The position numbers and the translations under genes are program-made. A stretch of DNA of 9,088 nucleotides from Bacteroidota bacterium (GTDB lineage Bacteria > Bacteroidota > Bacteroidia > NS11-12g > UBA9320), in contig DNBZ01000302.1 of assembly GCA_003484585.1 (NCBI GenBank), positions 1 to 9,088 on the forward strand, written 5' to 3'. Positions within the stretch are counted from its first letter, which is position 1. Every line of letters starts with the position of its first letter. Below, one piece after another: positions 1 through 6,138 of the stretch. A model generated the notes under the pieces. It ran no database searches. It was not told where the DNA came from and saw nothing but the letters and a program-made list of their open reading frames with translations.

Positions 1-344
1 TTTATAGCCAAGTCATGTTTTTTTTGTTTCACAAAACTTTGCCCACGATAGTAGAAGGCTTCTTTATAAACGGGGTTTAGGCTGAGTGTTTTTGTAAAAT
101 CTTGTTCCGCTTCAGTATATTTTTGAGCATTCATTTCTGTAGTACCTCTATTGAAATATCCTCTAAAGTCTTCTGGATTTAGCTTAATATACTGGCTGTA
201 TAGCACAATCGCTTGCGTATAATCCCGCTCTAATGTAGCTCTATTGGCTTGTATCAGTAACTCAGTGCCTTGTTGGCCAAAGCTTGCTAAAAAAAGTAGA
301 GTAAAAGTAAAAGTAGTGAGTGCCTTTGCAAAAATGTATTTCAT
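1..344 (-). CDS. TPR-repeat protein with signal peptide, partial (3' end beyond window)
   Basis: The reading frame opens at ATG 344-342 and stays open to the window edge, giving the first 114 residues. Residues 1 to about 23 look like a Sec signal peptide: a basic start (MKYIFAK), then a hydrophobic run ending LLFLASFGQ, so the product is periplasmic or outer-membrane. The rest reads as tandem tetratricopeptide repeats: about 24-57 (ends YIKLNPED), about 58-91 (starts FRGYFNRG, ends LSLNP), and the start of a third (AFYYRGQSF) cut by the edge. The A/G/Y spacing and the LNP turn at each repeat end are typical of TPRs, which bind partner proteins. Similar Bacteroidota proteins act in envelope assembly or scaffolding, but nothing here names the partner. 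The gene is divergent from the DUF2147 gene. TPR identity is well supported; the function is unknown. Confidence 0.85.
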   Translation of the reverse strand, partial: MKYIFAKALTTFTFTLLFLASFGQQGTELLIQANRATLERDYTQAIVLYSQYIKLNPEDFRGYFNRGTTEMNAQKYTEAEQDFTKTLSLNPVYKEAFYYRGQSFVKQKKHDLAI

Positions 345-362
345 CTGTTAGTATAGAAACGG

Positions 363-370
363 CAAATTAA
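363..370 (-). promoter_or_regulatory. possible -7 element of the TPR gene
   Basis: On the minus strand the bases read TTAATTTG, one mismatch from the Bacteroidota -7 consensus TAnnTTTG, 18 bp upstream of the TPR start codon. The surrounding 12-mer AACTTAATTTGC also occurs in the ppiD promoter. No TTTG-like -33 element is visible at the expected 19-21 bp spacing, so the call is weak. Confidence 0.3.
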
Positions 371-458
371 GTTCCTAAAGTGATTGACTATGTAAAATTT
401 ATCTACAATGAGCAAAAACTTTTGGTACATATTTCGTATTATTGACAAACAAAAAAAT

Positions 459-923
459 ATGAAAAAAGTAGGATTAGTAACGTGGATGGTAATTTTGGCA
501 GCGGTGGTGAGTGCATTTTCTGTGCTTACGATAGAAGCAGATGATGTACGAGGCACGTACTGGAATTCAGAAAAAACAGCACATATCCGGATTTATAGAG
601 CCAAAGACGGATTGTACTATGGTAAAATAGATAAACTAGTGGAGCCTAATAATGCAGATGGCACTCCAAAGAAGGATGCAGAAAATCCAGATGAGAGCTT
701 GAAAAGTAGAGACAGGCTTGGTATGCTTATAATGAAGGGATTCAAATGGAATGCGGACGAGACCAAGTGGGAAGATGGTACTATATACGATCCTAATAAT
801 GGCAAGACCTATGACGGGTACATGTACTATACAGGCGAAAATAAGGATGTCTTAAACCTAAGAGGATACGTAATGGGAATGACCTGGCTAGGAAGAACCT
901 CCCAATGGGAGCGAATAGAATAG
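459..923 (+). CDS. DUF2147 family envelope protein
   Basis: The product is a 154-residue DUF2147 protein. The family's biochemical role is not established; members are small exported proteins predicted to form a beta-rich, lipocalin-like fold. After an N-terminal hydrophobic segment (MKKVGLVTWMVILAAVVSA) come family hallmarks in order: RGTYW near residue 32, an RIYRAKDGLYYGKI strand pair, NPDESLKSRDRLGM in the middle, then DGTIYDPNNGKTYDGYM and a closing LRGYVMGMTWLGRTSQWERI. The length is normal for the family. I prefer ATG 459 over the in-frame ATG at 408. The earlier start would put 17 residues (MSKNFWYIFRIIDKQKN) before the signal sequence, whereas 459 gives a standard MKK signal start behind an A-rich leader. 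It probably forms an operon with the acylphosphatase 4 bp downstream. No strong promoter is visible in the divergent gap. Confidence 0.88.
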   Translation: MKKVGLVTWMVILAAVVSAFSVLTIEADDVRGTYWNSEKTAHIRIYRAKDGLYYGKIDKLVEPNNADGTPKKDAENPDESLKSRDRLGMLIMKGFKWNADETKWEDGTIYDPNNGKTYDGYMYYTGENKDVLNLRGYVMGMTWLGRTSQWERIE

Positions 924-927
924 TGCG

Positions 928-1197
928 GTGAAAGCAAATAGAATATCCGTAAGTGGGAGAGTGCAGGGAGTTTACTTTAGAGTATCTGCTAAGCAAAAAG
1001 CATTAAATCTTGGTGTTCGTGGTTTTGTACAAAATGAGTCTGATGGCACTGTATCTTTAGAGGTAGAAGGTTCAGATGCTGCTATAGCTGAAATGGTATC
1101 TTGGTGTAAAAAAGGCCCCGGACTAGCACGTGTAAAAGCTATAGAAGTGACCGAACTGCCTGCTCGTAATTTTGTATCTTTCGATATTAAGAAATAG
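928..1197 (+). CDS. acyP: acylphosphatase
   Basis: The 89-residue product matches the acylphosphatase family (about 90 residues), which hydrolyses carboxyl-phosphate bonds such as those in acetyl phosphate or 1,3-bisphosphoglycerate in the cytoplasm. The signature GRVQGVYFR is at residues 10-18, with Arg18 as the phosphate-binding catalytic residue. GFVQNESDGTVSLEVEG follows, with Asn36 as the water-orienting residue. The Arg-Asn spacing of 18 equals that of characterised enzymes. The start is GTG 928-930; no ATG fits, since the conserved beta-strand begins at residue 5. It follows the DUF2147 stop codon after only 4 bp, so translation is probably coupled. Its 3' end overlaps the convergent hydrolase gene by 11 bp, leaving no room for an intergenic terminator. 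All key residues are present, so it should be active. Confidence 0.93.
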   Translation: MKANRISVSGRVQGVYFRVSAKQKALNLGVRGFVQNESDGTVSLEVEGSDAAIAEMVSWCKKGPGLARVKAIEVTELPARNFVSFDIKK

Positions 1198-1969
1198 CTT
1201 CTACAAAGGTCAGAAAACGCTGGACCTCCACTAAACACTTTTCTGGATTTTCTAACATAGATAAATGCCCAACACCTTGCAGTACACTTAATTGGCATAT
1301 GGATGCTGCTGCTGCTTGGGTGTATATTTCGTCTGTTGAGTAGTGAGTGTCTTCTTCGCCTTTCATAAAGAGAATAGGTTTATCTAACTGAGCAATAGTT
1401 TCTAGGTGACTAGGTCGCTCTTTCATAGCACTCAGACCTGCTAGTATAGATCTGTCGCTCGTTTGATTGACTAATGCCGTAAGTTGTTCTCTAAGTCTCC
1501 CTCTGTGCTCTAAAGCGACTAATCCAGGGATGAACAAACGAAAGAATTCTTGAGACCCATTTTTTGCTATGAAGTCTATACTCTTCTGTCTATTGACTTC
1601 TTTAGATGGACTATCTGCTAGTGCCGTACTATGCACGAGGGCTAGTGCCTTGAGCTCAGTAGGAAACAAAGCGGCATATGCCGCGGCTATATACCCACCC
1701 ATACTGTGCCCCAATAGGATGCAACTTTCGATGTCTTCTGCTTTTAGGAGTTTGTTTATTTGCCTGGCTACCTCGTCTAGTGTGCCAAACGAAAGATCCC
1801 TACTCCGACCAAATCCAGGTAAGTCGATGCAGATAACCGTGTAGTCTTGGCTAAGCGTGTCAGCTAGTGATTGCCATATAGTAGAATCTTCACAAAAACC
1901 GTGTAAAAAACAAAGGTGGGGACCTGTCCCCACCTTAGAATATATAATATTTTTAAAATTAAAGATCAC
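1187..1969 (-). CDS. alpha/beta-fold hydrolase
   Basis: The 260-residue product is a cytoplasmic alpha/beta hydrolase of the small esterase, lactonase or MenH-like size class. The oxyanion-hole motif HG is at 23-24 (FLHGF), IDLPGFGRS at 48-56, and the nucleophile elbow GHSMGG at 87-92 with Ser89. The acid is probably Asp207 (MKGEEDTHY), and the base is His235 in GVGHLSMLENPE, completing the triad. No signal peptide is seen. The substrate cannot be told from sequence; the cap region (about 115-185) is not diagnostic. The start is GTG 1969-1967, just 7 bp after the ppiD stop codon and with no earlier in-frame ATG in the gap, so it is probably expressed as the second gene of a ppiD operon. Its last 11 bp overlap the end of the opposing acylphosphatase gene. 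Confidence 0.88.
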   Translation of the reverse strand: MIFNFKNIIYSKVGTGPHLCFLHGFCEDSTIWQSLADTLSQDYTVICIDLPGFGRSRDLSFGTLDEVARQINKLLKAEDIESCILLGHSMGGYIAAAYAALFPTELKALALVHSTALADSPSKEVNRQKSIDFIAKNGSQEFFRLFIPGLVALEHRGRLREQLTALVNQTSDRSILAGLSAMKERPSHLETIAQLDKPILFMKGEEDTHYSTDEIYTQAAAASICQLSVLQGVGHLSMLENPEKCLVEVQRFLTFVEAIS

Positions 1970-1976
1970 CCAAATA

Positions 1977-4115
1977 CTAATCGTAGAATCTGTATCTCTG
2001 GTCTTTTACCTTTGCTTTTTGTTTTAGAGCTTCACTAGCTAATCCCCTAGCTTCTTGTGCTCCCTCTCTACTTATTTGGTCCTTAATGATGGTAAGGTCT
2101 CCTTTTTGGTACTCATTCTCATTGTTTACATAAACTACAGCTACTGCTGATTTGCCTACTATTACATCTGAATGACCGCCAACTGGCACACCAAATATGG
2201 CTCCAGAGATAGCATCGTCTTGACCAACATATGGAATATTACTAGCTCCAAATGAAGCTGCTGGCAATGCAGATACTACAGTTCCTAGCTCTTTGGCAAG
2301 TGCCTCGGCACTGCTAGCGTTTGCTAATGCAGTTTCTACTTTAGACTTAAGTTGTTCACCTAGTTTTCTGTTCTTTACAAGTGGCTCTATAGCTACTCTT
2401 AAATCTTCGGCACTTGGCAGACCTTCTTCGTTTATTTTTACTAAGTGAGCTACTACGTAGCTACCGTTCATATCTAAGATAGGAGAAATATCGCCTGTGC
2501 TAATTTCAGCATCAAATAACCATCTAGTAAGCTTGCTTGGGTTTTTCAATGCAGGAATAGCTGGGTTAGATTCTGTCACTTTACCTGCTACACGCTTAGT
2601 AAGTACTAGTGTCTCCGCTACAGATTCAAAACTGTTTTCTTTATTTACTCTCGTAAGTAGTTGACCAGCTTTCTTATAGCTTTCGCCATCTGTCTTAGTA
2701 CTTGGGTATATTGTTTGGTCTATCAATGCTACTTGTACCGTTTTTCTGCTTACAGAAGACGTAGCTTTAGCTAGGTGCACACCTCTACTAGATCTTACCA
2801 CTACGTAGTTATCTACTCCAGAATTAAATAAGCGATTAATTAATCTAGTAGGATAAGCTCCACTTCCTTCTCTTACCCAGCCCATATCGCCACCAGTTGC
2901 TCTAGAGGCATCAAAGTTTTTAGTAGCTGCTTCTGCTTCGAACGTAGTAGCACCACTTCTTATTTTAGCAAGAAGCTCTCTCGCTTCTCCTTCTGCTTTT
3001 GCTGTATCTATACCTGCTACACCAAACTGAATGTGGCTTCCTTTCACAGATCTAAGAGTATCTGTACCAGAGTCAGTAACTTTGAATACACTATAGGTTC
3101 CATTTTTTTCTAATGGTCCTACAACCTCACCTACATTAGCTCCGAAAATTTTATTCTCTATATCCGCTGAGAATGTACCTCTAACCATATACGATGGATC
3201 GTATGGAGTCTCGCTGCTCATTATACTTACAAATGCAGAATCATCTTTCTCATTTCTAAATTTCTCAGCTACTTCCGTACCCCATTCCATCATTTTAGCA
3301 GAATCTTCTCTAGACGGAGTCACATCTATTTTGACGTACTCTATATCTCTACTTGCTTTCTGCTCATACTTGTCTTTATACTCTTTAGCATAAGAAAGGA
3401 TTTCGCTATCGCTCACAGTGATAGAAGAATCAGAGTTTTGAGCATATGGTAAAGCCACCACGCTCGCATTTATGGTCTTACTATTCTCTAAGTTCTTGTA
3501 TTTCGCGTCTAAGTCTGTTGCGTAGTAGCTACCACCTATCAAAGTGCTGTACTTCTTAGCTTTAAGCCCGGCTACAAATTGATTTTGGAAAGCTAACCAA
3601 CTTGCTTTCGCGTTTGGATCTTGATTAATATCTTCTTTTAAGAAACGTACTAAACGCTGCTTGTCTGGCTGACCCGTTTCTGGATTAGTAAACGACTGCA
3701 TGATTTGTGGATCAGTGTTATTCCCAATTGTTAAATCTTCTAACTCTGCTGGACTTACGTCTATACCCAGTTTTTCATATTCTAAGTCTATGGTTTTAGA
3801 CTGGATTAAGAGATTCCATGCTTCGTCATTATACTGCTTAGAGATATCCTCGCTCATTACAAAACCTGGATTATTTTGAGCAATTTGCTGCTTCATAGCT
3901 TCAAAACGATTGTTAAAATCATCATAAGCGATTTGCTCCCCGCCTATAGTACCTACCGAATTTGCAGTAGATCCAAATATGCTTCCTCCAGAAGATGTTA
4001 GATCCGTAAGTACAAAGGCTAGCATAGCTACACCTATGACTAAGAACAGGCAACCTGTCTTATTTTGAATCTTTTGTATAAAACTTTCTTCGTCTTTATT
4101 GTATTTGTCTGACAT
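1977..4115 (-). CDS. ppiD: PpiD/SurA-type peptidyl-prolyl cis-trans isomerase, membrane-anchored
   Basis: The 712-residue product is an inner-membrane-anchored periplasmic folding factor. A short charged cytoplasmic tail (1-20) precedes one transmembrane helix (about 21-39, GCLFLVIGVAMLAFVLTDL), the PpiD topology. A SurA-N-like chaperone domain follows at about 55-215 (GGEQIAYDDFNNRFE at 58-72). The clearest parvulin (rotamase) unit is about 357-452: GSHIQFG, then GGDMGWV at 408-414 and RGVHLAKA. A more divergent parvulin-like unit precedes it (about 256-348, RDIEYVKID to YSVFKVTDS), and a third, looser one may follow (about 458-562). The length suits the roughly 700-residue Bacteroidota members. 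In known PpiD the role is chaperoning proteins leaving the Sec translocon; isomerase activity here is inferred. The start ATG 4115 has an A-rich leader and a good promoter. The alpha/beta hydrolase follows after 7 bp. Confidence 0.9.
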   Translation of the reverse strand: MSDKYNKDEESFIQKIQNKTGCLFLVIGVAMLAFVLTDLTSSGGSIFGSTANSVGTIGGEQIAYDDFNNRFEAMKQQIAQNNPGFVMSEDISKQYNDEAWNLLIQSKTIDLEYEKLGIDVSPAELEDLTIGNNTDPQIMQSFTNPETGQPDKQRLVRFLKEDINQDPNAKASWLAFQNQFVAGLKAKKYSTLIGGSYYATDLDAKYKNLENSKTINASVVALPYAQNSDSSITVSDSEILSYAKEYKDKYEQKASRDIEYVKIDVTPSREDSAKMMEWGTEVAEKFRNEKDDSAFVSIMSSETPYDPSYMVRGTFSADIENKIFGANVGEVVGPLEKNGTYSVFKVTDSGTDTLRSVKGSHIQFGVAGIDTAKAEGEARELLAKIRSGATTFEAEAATKNFDASRATGGDMGWVREGSGAYPTRLINRLFNSGVDNYVVVRSSRGVHLAKATSSVSRKTVQVALIDQTIYPSTKTDGESYKKAGQLLTRVNKENSFESVAETLVLTKRVAGKVTESNPAIPALKNPSKLTRWLFDAEISTGDISPILDMNGSYVVAHLVKINEEGLPSAEDLRVAIEPLVKNRKLGEQLKSKVETALANASSAEALAKELGTVVSALPAASFGASNIPYVGQDDAISGAIFGVPVGGHSDVIVGKSAVAVVYVNNENEYQKGDLTIIKDQISREGAQEARGLASEALKQKAKVKDQRYRFYD

Positions 4116-4139
4116 GTTTTGTGCTTAAAAAATAGTCTG

Positions 4140-4171
4140 CAAATTAAGTTTATTTAAAGCTAAAAGACAAA
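4140..4171 (-). promoter_or_regulatory. ppiD promoter (Bacteroidota -7/-33 type)
   Basis: On the minus strand TTTG (4171-4168) is followed by exactly 20 bp and then TTAATTTG (4147-4140). This fits the Bacteroidota primary-sigma pattern TTTG-N(19-21)-TAnnTTTG with one mismatch in the -7 box. Transcription would begin near 4133, leaving a leader of roughly 20 bases before the ppiD ATG. It should serve ppiD and the downstream hydrolase. Confidence 0.6.
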
Positions 4172-4246
4172 GTTAATGTGAGCATTAGAATGCTGCTTTT
4201 AAGTAGGAAACAATAAAAGCTCCATTTTGAATTAAAAATAAGATAA

Positions 4247-5857
4247 TCAGTTGTTTACAAAATCATTTTTCAGCTTTTGAATTTGTTTCTTGTTACCAGC
4301 AAAATATCTGAGGGTAAATTTTGCTTTTTTGATGTACTCAGTATCTGCTAACTGCAGACCAAGTATGCGATGGTCTATAGCTTGATCTAAGTCCTTGTAA
4401 ATTACGCTTTTTTTGATCTTGCGTTTATGGTTATTCGCATCTCTTATTTTTACCTTCACATCTAGCCTGTAGGGAATTATCGCATTACACTGCACTACCA
4501 AACTGTCGTTTTGGTCTACTATACCTATTGCATTAGTGCTATTTCCTTTTCGTTCTATCAGATGCTTCTGATATAGATTAGTATGTGCTATCTTAATTCT
4601 AGTTTCATTGGCAATAGTATTTGCAGTATATAGTATGGCTAAATTAGATCCCTGCACATCTAAATCTAAGTAATCTCCGTAGAACACATTTTTACCTGGA
4701 AGTGGAATAGCTTCTGATGTTATCAGGTATTCCGACATGCCATCTTCTATAGAAAACGTATTGAGCATGATATTATAAAAAGCTTCGGAGCTGGAATATC
4801 GAAAATCATAGTATGCTATAAAGACAGAGCCCGTGGCTTGGTCTACCGCCATGTTAGGGAAGTACTGTCCTCTGTTGCTTGTATCCTGGTTTACGCATAT
4901 TCTTTCACTCCATGATTTTCCTTGATCTTGCGAGTACAGGAGCCATACATCAGCATTGCCACTATACTCATCTGCCCAAGTGATATAGAGTATATCCCTG
5001 GCCGTGTCACTTTGGATAAAAGGCATTCCATTGGCTCGCATTATGTTGGGCATATCCATGTCCCATCCCTTAGGTTGAGAGGCTATTTTACGATCTGTAC
5101 CCCAAGTAGTTCCTCCATCGGTACTCTTATCTAACCAGATATAATAGAGCCCAGCCCATACGGCGTATATGGTTCCGTCCTTACCAATGGCTGTTGTTGC
5201 TCCTTCCAAGGTGTTATCGCCATCTAGACAATCCCCTGTGGTATCAGAAATAGTTATTGCTGTGTTAAATGAATCTGTGGATAGCTCATATTTAGAAAAT
5301 CGTATTCTACTTCTATCGTCAGGATCATCGCTATCGTATTTGTCAAATTCTGTCCAAGTTACATACACATTGCCATTGTATCTATCACTATGATTATCAG
5401 AACTAAGCCACGGCTTATCCTGCATTTTATCTTGATTATACCCTACCGAATATGATGTTTCTTCCCAAGTATATGGATTCTCTATTTTTTGTACGACTAT
5501 TCTATCAAACCATTCTCCGTAGGCTTTACCTGGAGTTTTAGATAAATGAGCGAAGAACAAAGTGGTATCTGAATAGTGCAAAACAGGGTCTCCATATACA
5601 CCATACTTAGAAGTGCTTTTAGACTTTGGTAACTTTGGGTTTAGTGGGTTGGTATAGAAATTATCTATGTTAGATGCGGCTACCATGGGTTTTATCCAAA
5701 CTTGAGAAGGCTTAATAGCAATGCTGGGCTCATTTGGGTTTGCGTGGCTATCTATAGTTCTTATGCTTATTTGTGCATTAGAGCATATTGTGATACTTAG
5801 AAGTAAGTAGCTAAATATGAGACGGTAAGATAATTTCAATTGATGTAATACAGACAT
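4247..5857 (-). CDS. secreted Asp-box (BNR/sialidase-fold) beta-propeller protein
   Basis: The 536-residue product has a Sec signal peptide (1 to about 28, core LIFSYLLLSITIC, probable cleavage near SNAQ). The body, about 40-430, reads as a sialidase-type beta-propeller. Two good Asp-boxes (S-x-D-x-G-x-x-W) are visible, STDGGTTW at 245-252 and SQDQGKSW at 309-316, with propeller strands such as NVYVTWTEFD, TIYAVWAGLY, ILYITWADEY and SVFIAYYDFR. Asp-boxes mark the fold, not the activity. I cannot place the Arg triad and Tyr/Glu pair of true sialidases, so no enzyme name is given. Residues about 431-536 form a lysine-rich, unassigned C-terminal region. The protein ends NDFVNN without a recognisable type A or type B T9SS sorting domain, unlike many relatives. 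A type A sorting-domain relic lies on the other strand immediately upstream of its start codon. Confidence 0.8.
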   Translation of the reverse strand: MSVLHQLKLSYRLIFSYLLLSITICSNAQISIRTIDSHANPNEPSIAIKPSQVWIKPMVAASNIDNFYTNPLNPKLPKSKSTSKYGVYGDPVLHYSDTTLFFAHLSKTPGKAYGEWFDRIVVQKIENPYTWEETSYSVGYNQDKMQDKPWLSSDNHSDRYNGNVYVTWTEFDKYDSDDPDDRSRIRFSKYELSTDSFNTAITISDTTGDCLDGDNTLEGATTAIGKDGTIYAVWAGLYYIWLDKSTDGGTTWGTDRKIASQPKGWDMDMPNIMRANGMPFIQSDTARDILYITWADEYSGNADVWLLYSQDQGKSWSERICVNQDTSNRGQYFPNMAVDQATGSVFIAYYDFRYSSSEAFYNIMLNTFSIEDGMSEYLITSEAIPLPGKNVFYGDYLDLDVQGSNLAILYTANTIANETRIKIAHTNLYQKHLIERKGNSTNAIGIVDQNDSLVVQCNAIIPYRLDVKVKIRDANNHKRKIKKSVIYKDLDQAIDHRILGLQLADTEYIKKAKFTLRYFAGNKKQIQKLKNDFVNN

Positions 5858-5867
5858 AGATTGCGTA

Positions 5868-5875
5868 CAAATTTA
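5868..5875 (-). promoter_or_regulatory. possible -7 element of the Asp-box gene
   Basis: The minus strand reads TAAATTTG, an exact match to the Bacteroidota -7 consensus TAnnTTTG. It ends 10 bp upstream of the Asp-box gene start codon, so the transcript would have a leader of only about 5 bases. The -33 position (5899-5896) reads AATG, a poor match. The box lies within the opposite-strand sorting-domain relic. Confidence 0.35.
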
Positions 5876-6080
5876 CGATATCCCGGCTTTTAATACATTG
5901 AACATTTCTGCCACAGAATATATTACAGAACTAAAAATCTATACTAGTGCAGGTAAGCAAATGCCGATAATTAGAAAAGGTGAGGGTAAGTTAGATATAC
6001 AAAACTAGGAGACTGGAATATACTTTATAGGGATAACGACATCTGCTGGCATAGAGGTGAAAAAGGTGATAATAAACTAA
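5868..6080 (+). pseudogene. T9SS type A C-terminal sorting domain relic, no cargo body, in-frame stop
   Basis: The plus-strand frame open from 5844 reads as a T9SS type A sorting domain over its whole usual length of about 70 residues. IYDIPAFNTLNIS corresponds to the family start (YPNPaxxxLNIS), followed by ELKIYTSAGK (family VYNxxGQ) and a TAG at 6006-6008 after LDIQN. The same frame then resumes with ETGIYFIGI (family LPAGIYFV) and ends EVKKVIIN-TAA, the usual KKIII close. The stop sits where the family usually has Leu, so one TTG-to-TAG change explains it. No start codon or cargo body precedes it: a TGA lies at 5841-5843 and the divergent Asp-box gene begins at 5857. This domain normally directs cargo through the outer-membrane T9SS translocon. 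I call it a pseudogene fragment; sequencing error is the alternative for the stop, but not for the missing body. Confidence 0.75.
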
Positions 6081-6104
6081 TCCTTAGCTTAAGTACTTAG
6101 GTAT

Positions 6105-6138
6105 AAAAAAGAAGTGATAGAAATAGCACCTCTTTTTT
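6105..6138. terminator. bidirectional intrinsic terminator hairpin
   Basis: The left arm 6105-6119 (A6, then GAAGTGATA) pairs with the right arm 6124-6138 (TAGCACCTC, then T6) around a GAAA loop. This gives a 15-bp stem with two mismatches (A6113 with C6130, A6117 with G6126). The A and T runs give a U-tract in either direction. On the minus strand it includes the TAA stop codon of the large propeller gene (6139-6137). On the plus strand it lies 24 bp after the stop of the sorting-domain relic, as if it once ended that gene too. Confidence 0.7.

Noticed and set aside
384..409. E. coli-like TTGACT and TACAAT boxes upstream of the DUF2147 gene
   Set aside because: The spacer is only 14 bp and the Bacteroidota primary sigma factor does not use this consensus; it looks accidental. 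No convincing TAnnTTTG box was found on this strand.
408..458. Upstream in-frame ATG that would extend the DUF2147 protein by 17 residues
   Set aside because: The extension (MSKNFWYIFRIIDKQKN) precedes a normal MKK signal-peptide start and would place a polar stretch before it; ATG 459 is the natural start.
341..556. 71-codon minus-strand open frame across the divergent gap
   Set aside because: It overlaps the DUF2147 signal-peptide coding region and the TPR start, and its product has no recognisable feature.
4181..4194. Inverted repeat AGCATTAGAATGCT between the Asp-box gene and ppiD
   Set aside because: The stem is only 5-6 bp and AT-rich, without a U-tract on the minus strand where a terminator would be needed. 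It lies 10 bp upstream of the ppiD -33 box, so an operator is conceivable but unsupported.
4247..5857. Calling the Asp-box protein an exo-alpha-sialidase
   Set aside because: Asp-boxes only indicate the propeller fold; I could not identify the catalytic Arg triad or Tyr/Glu pair with confidence.
6006..6008. Programmed readthrough or recoding at the TAG in the sorting domain
   Set aside because: No cargo body or start codon precedes the stop, so there is no protein to read through from; a simple nonsense mutation in a relic is sufficient.
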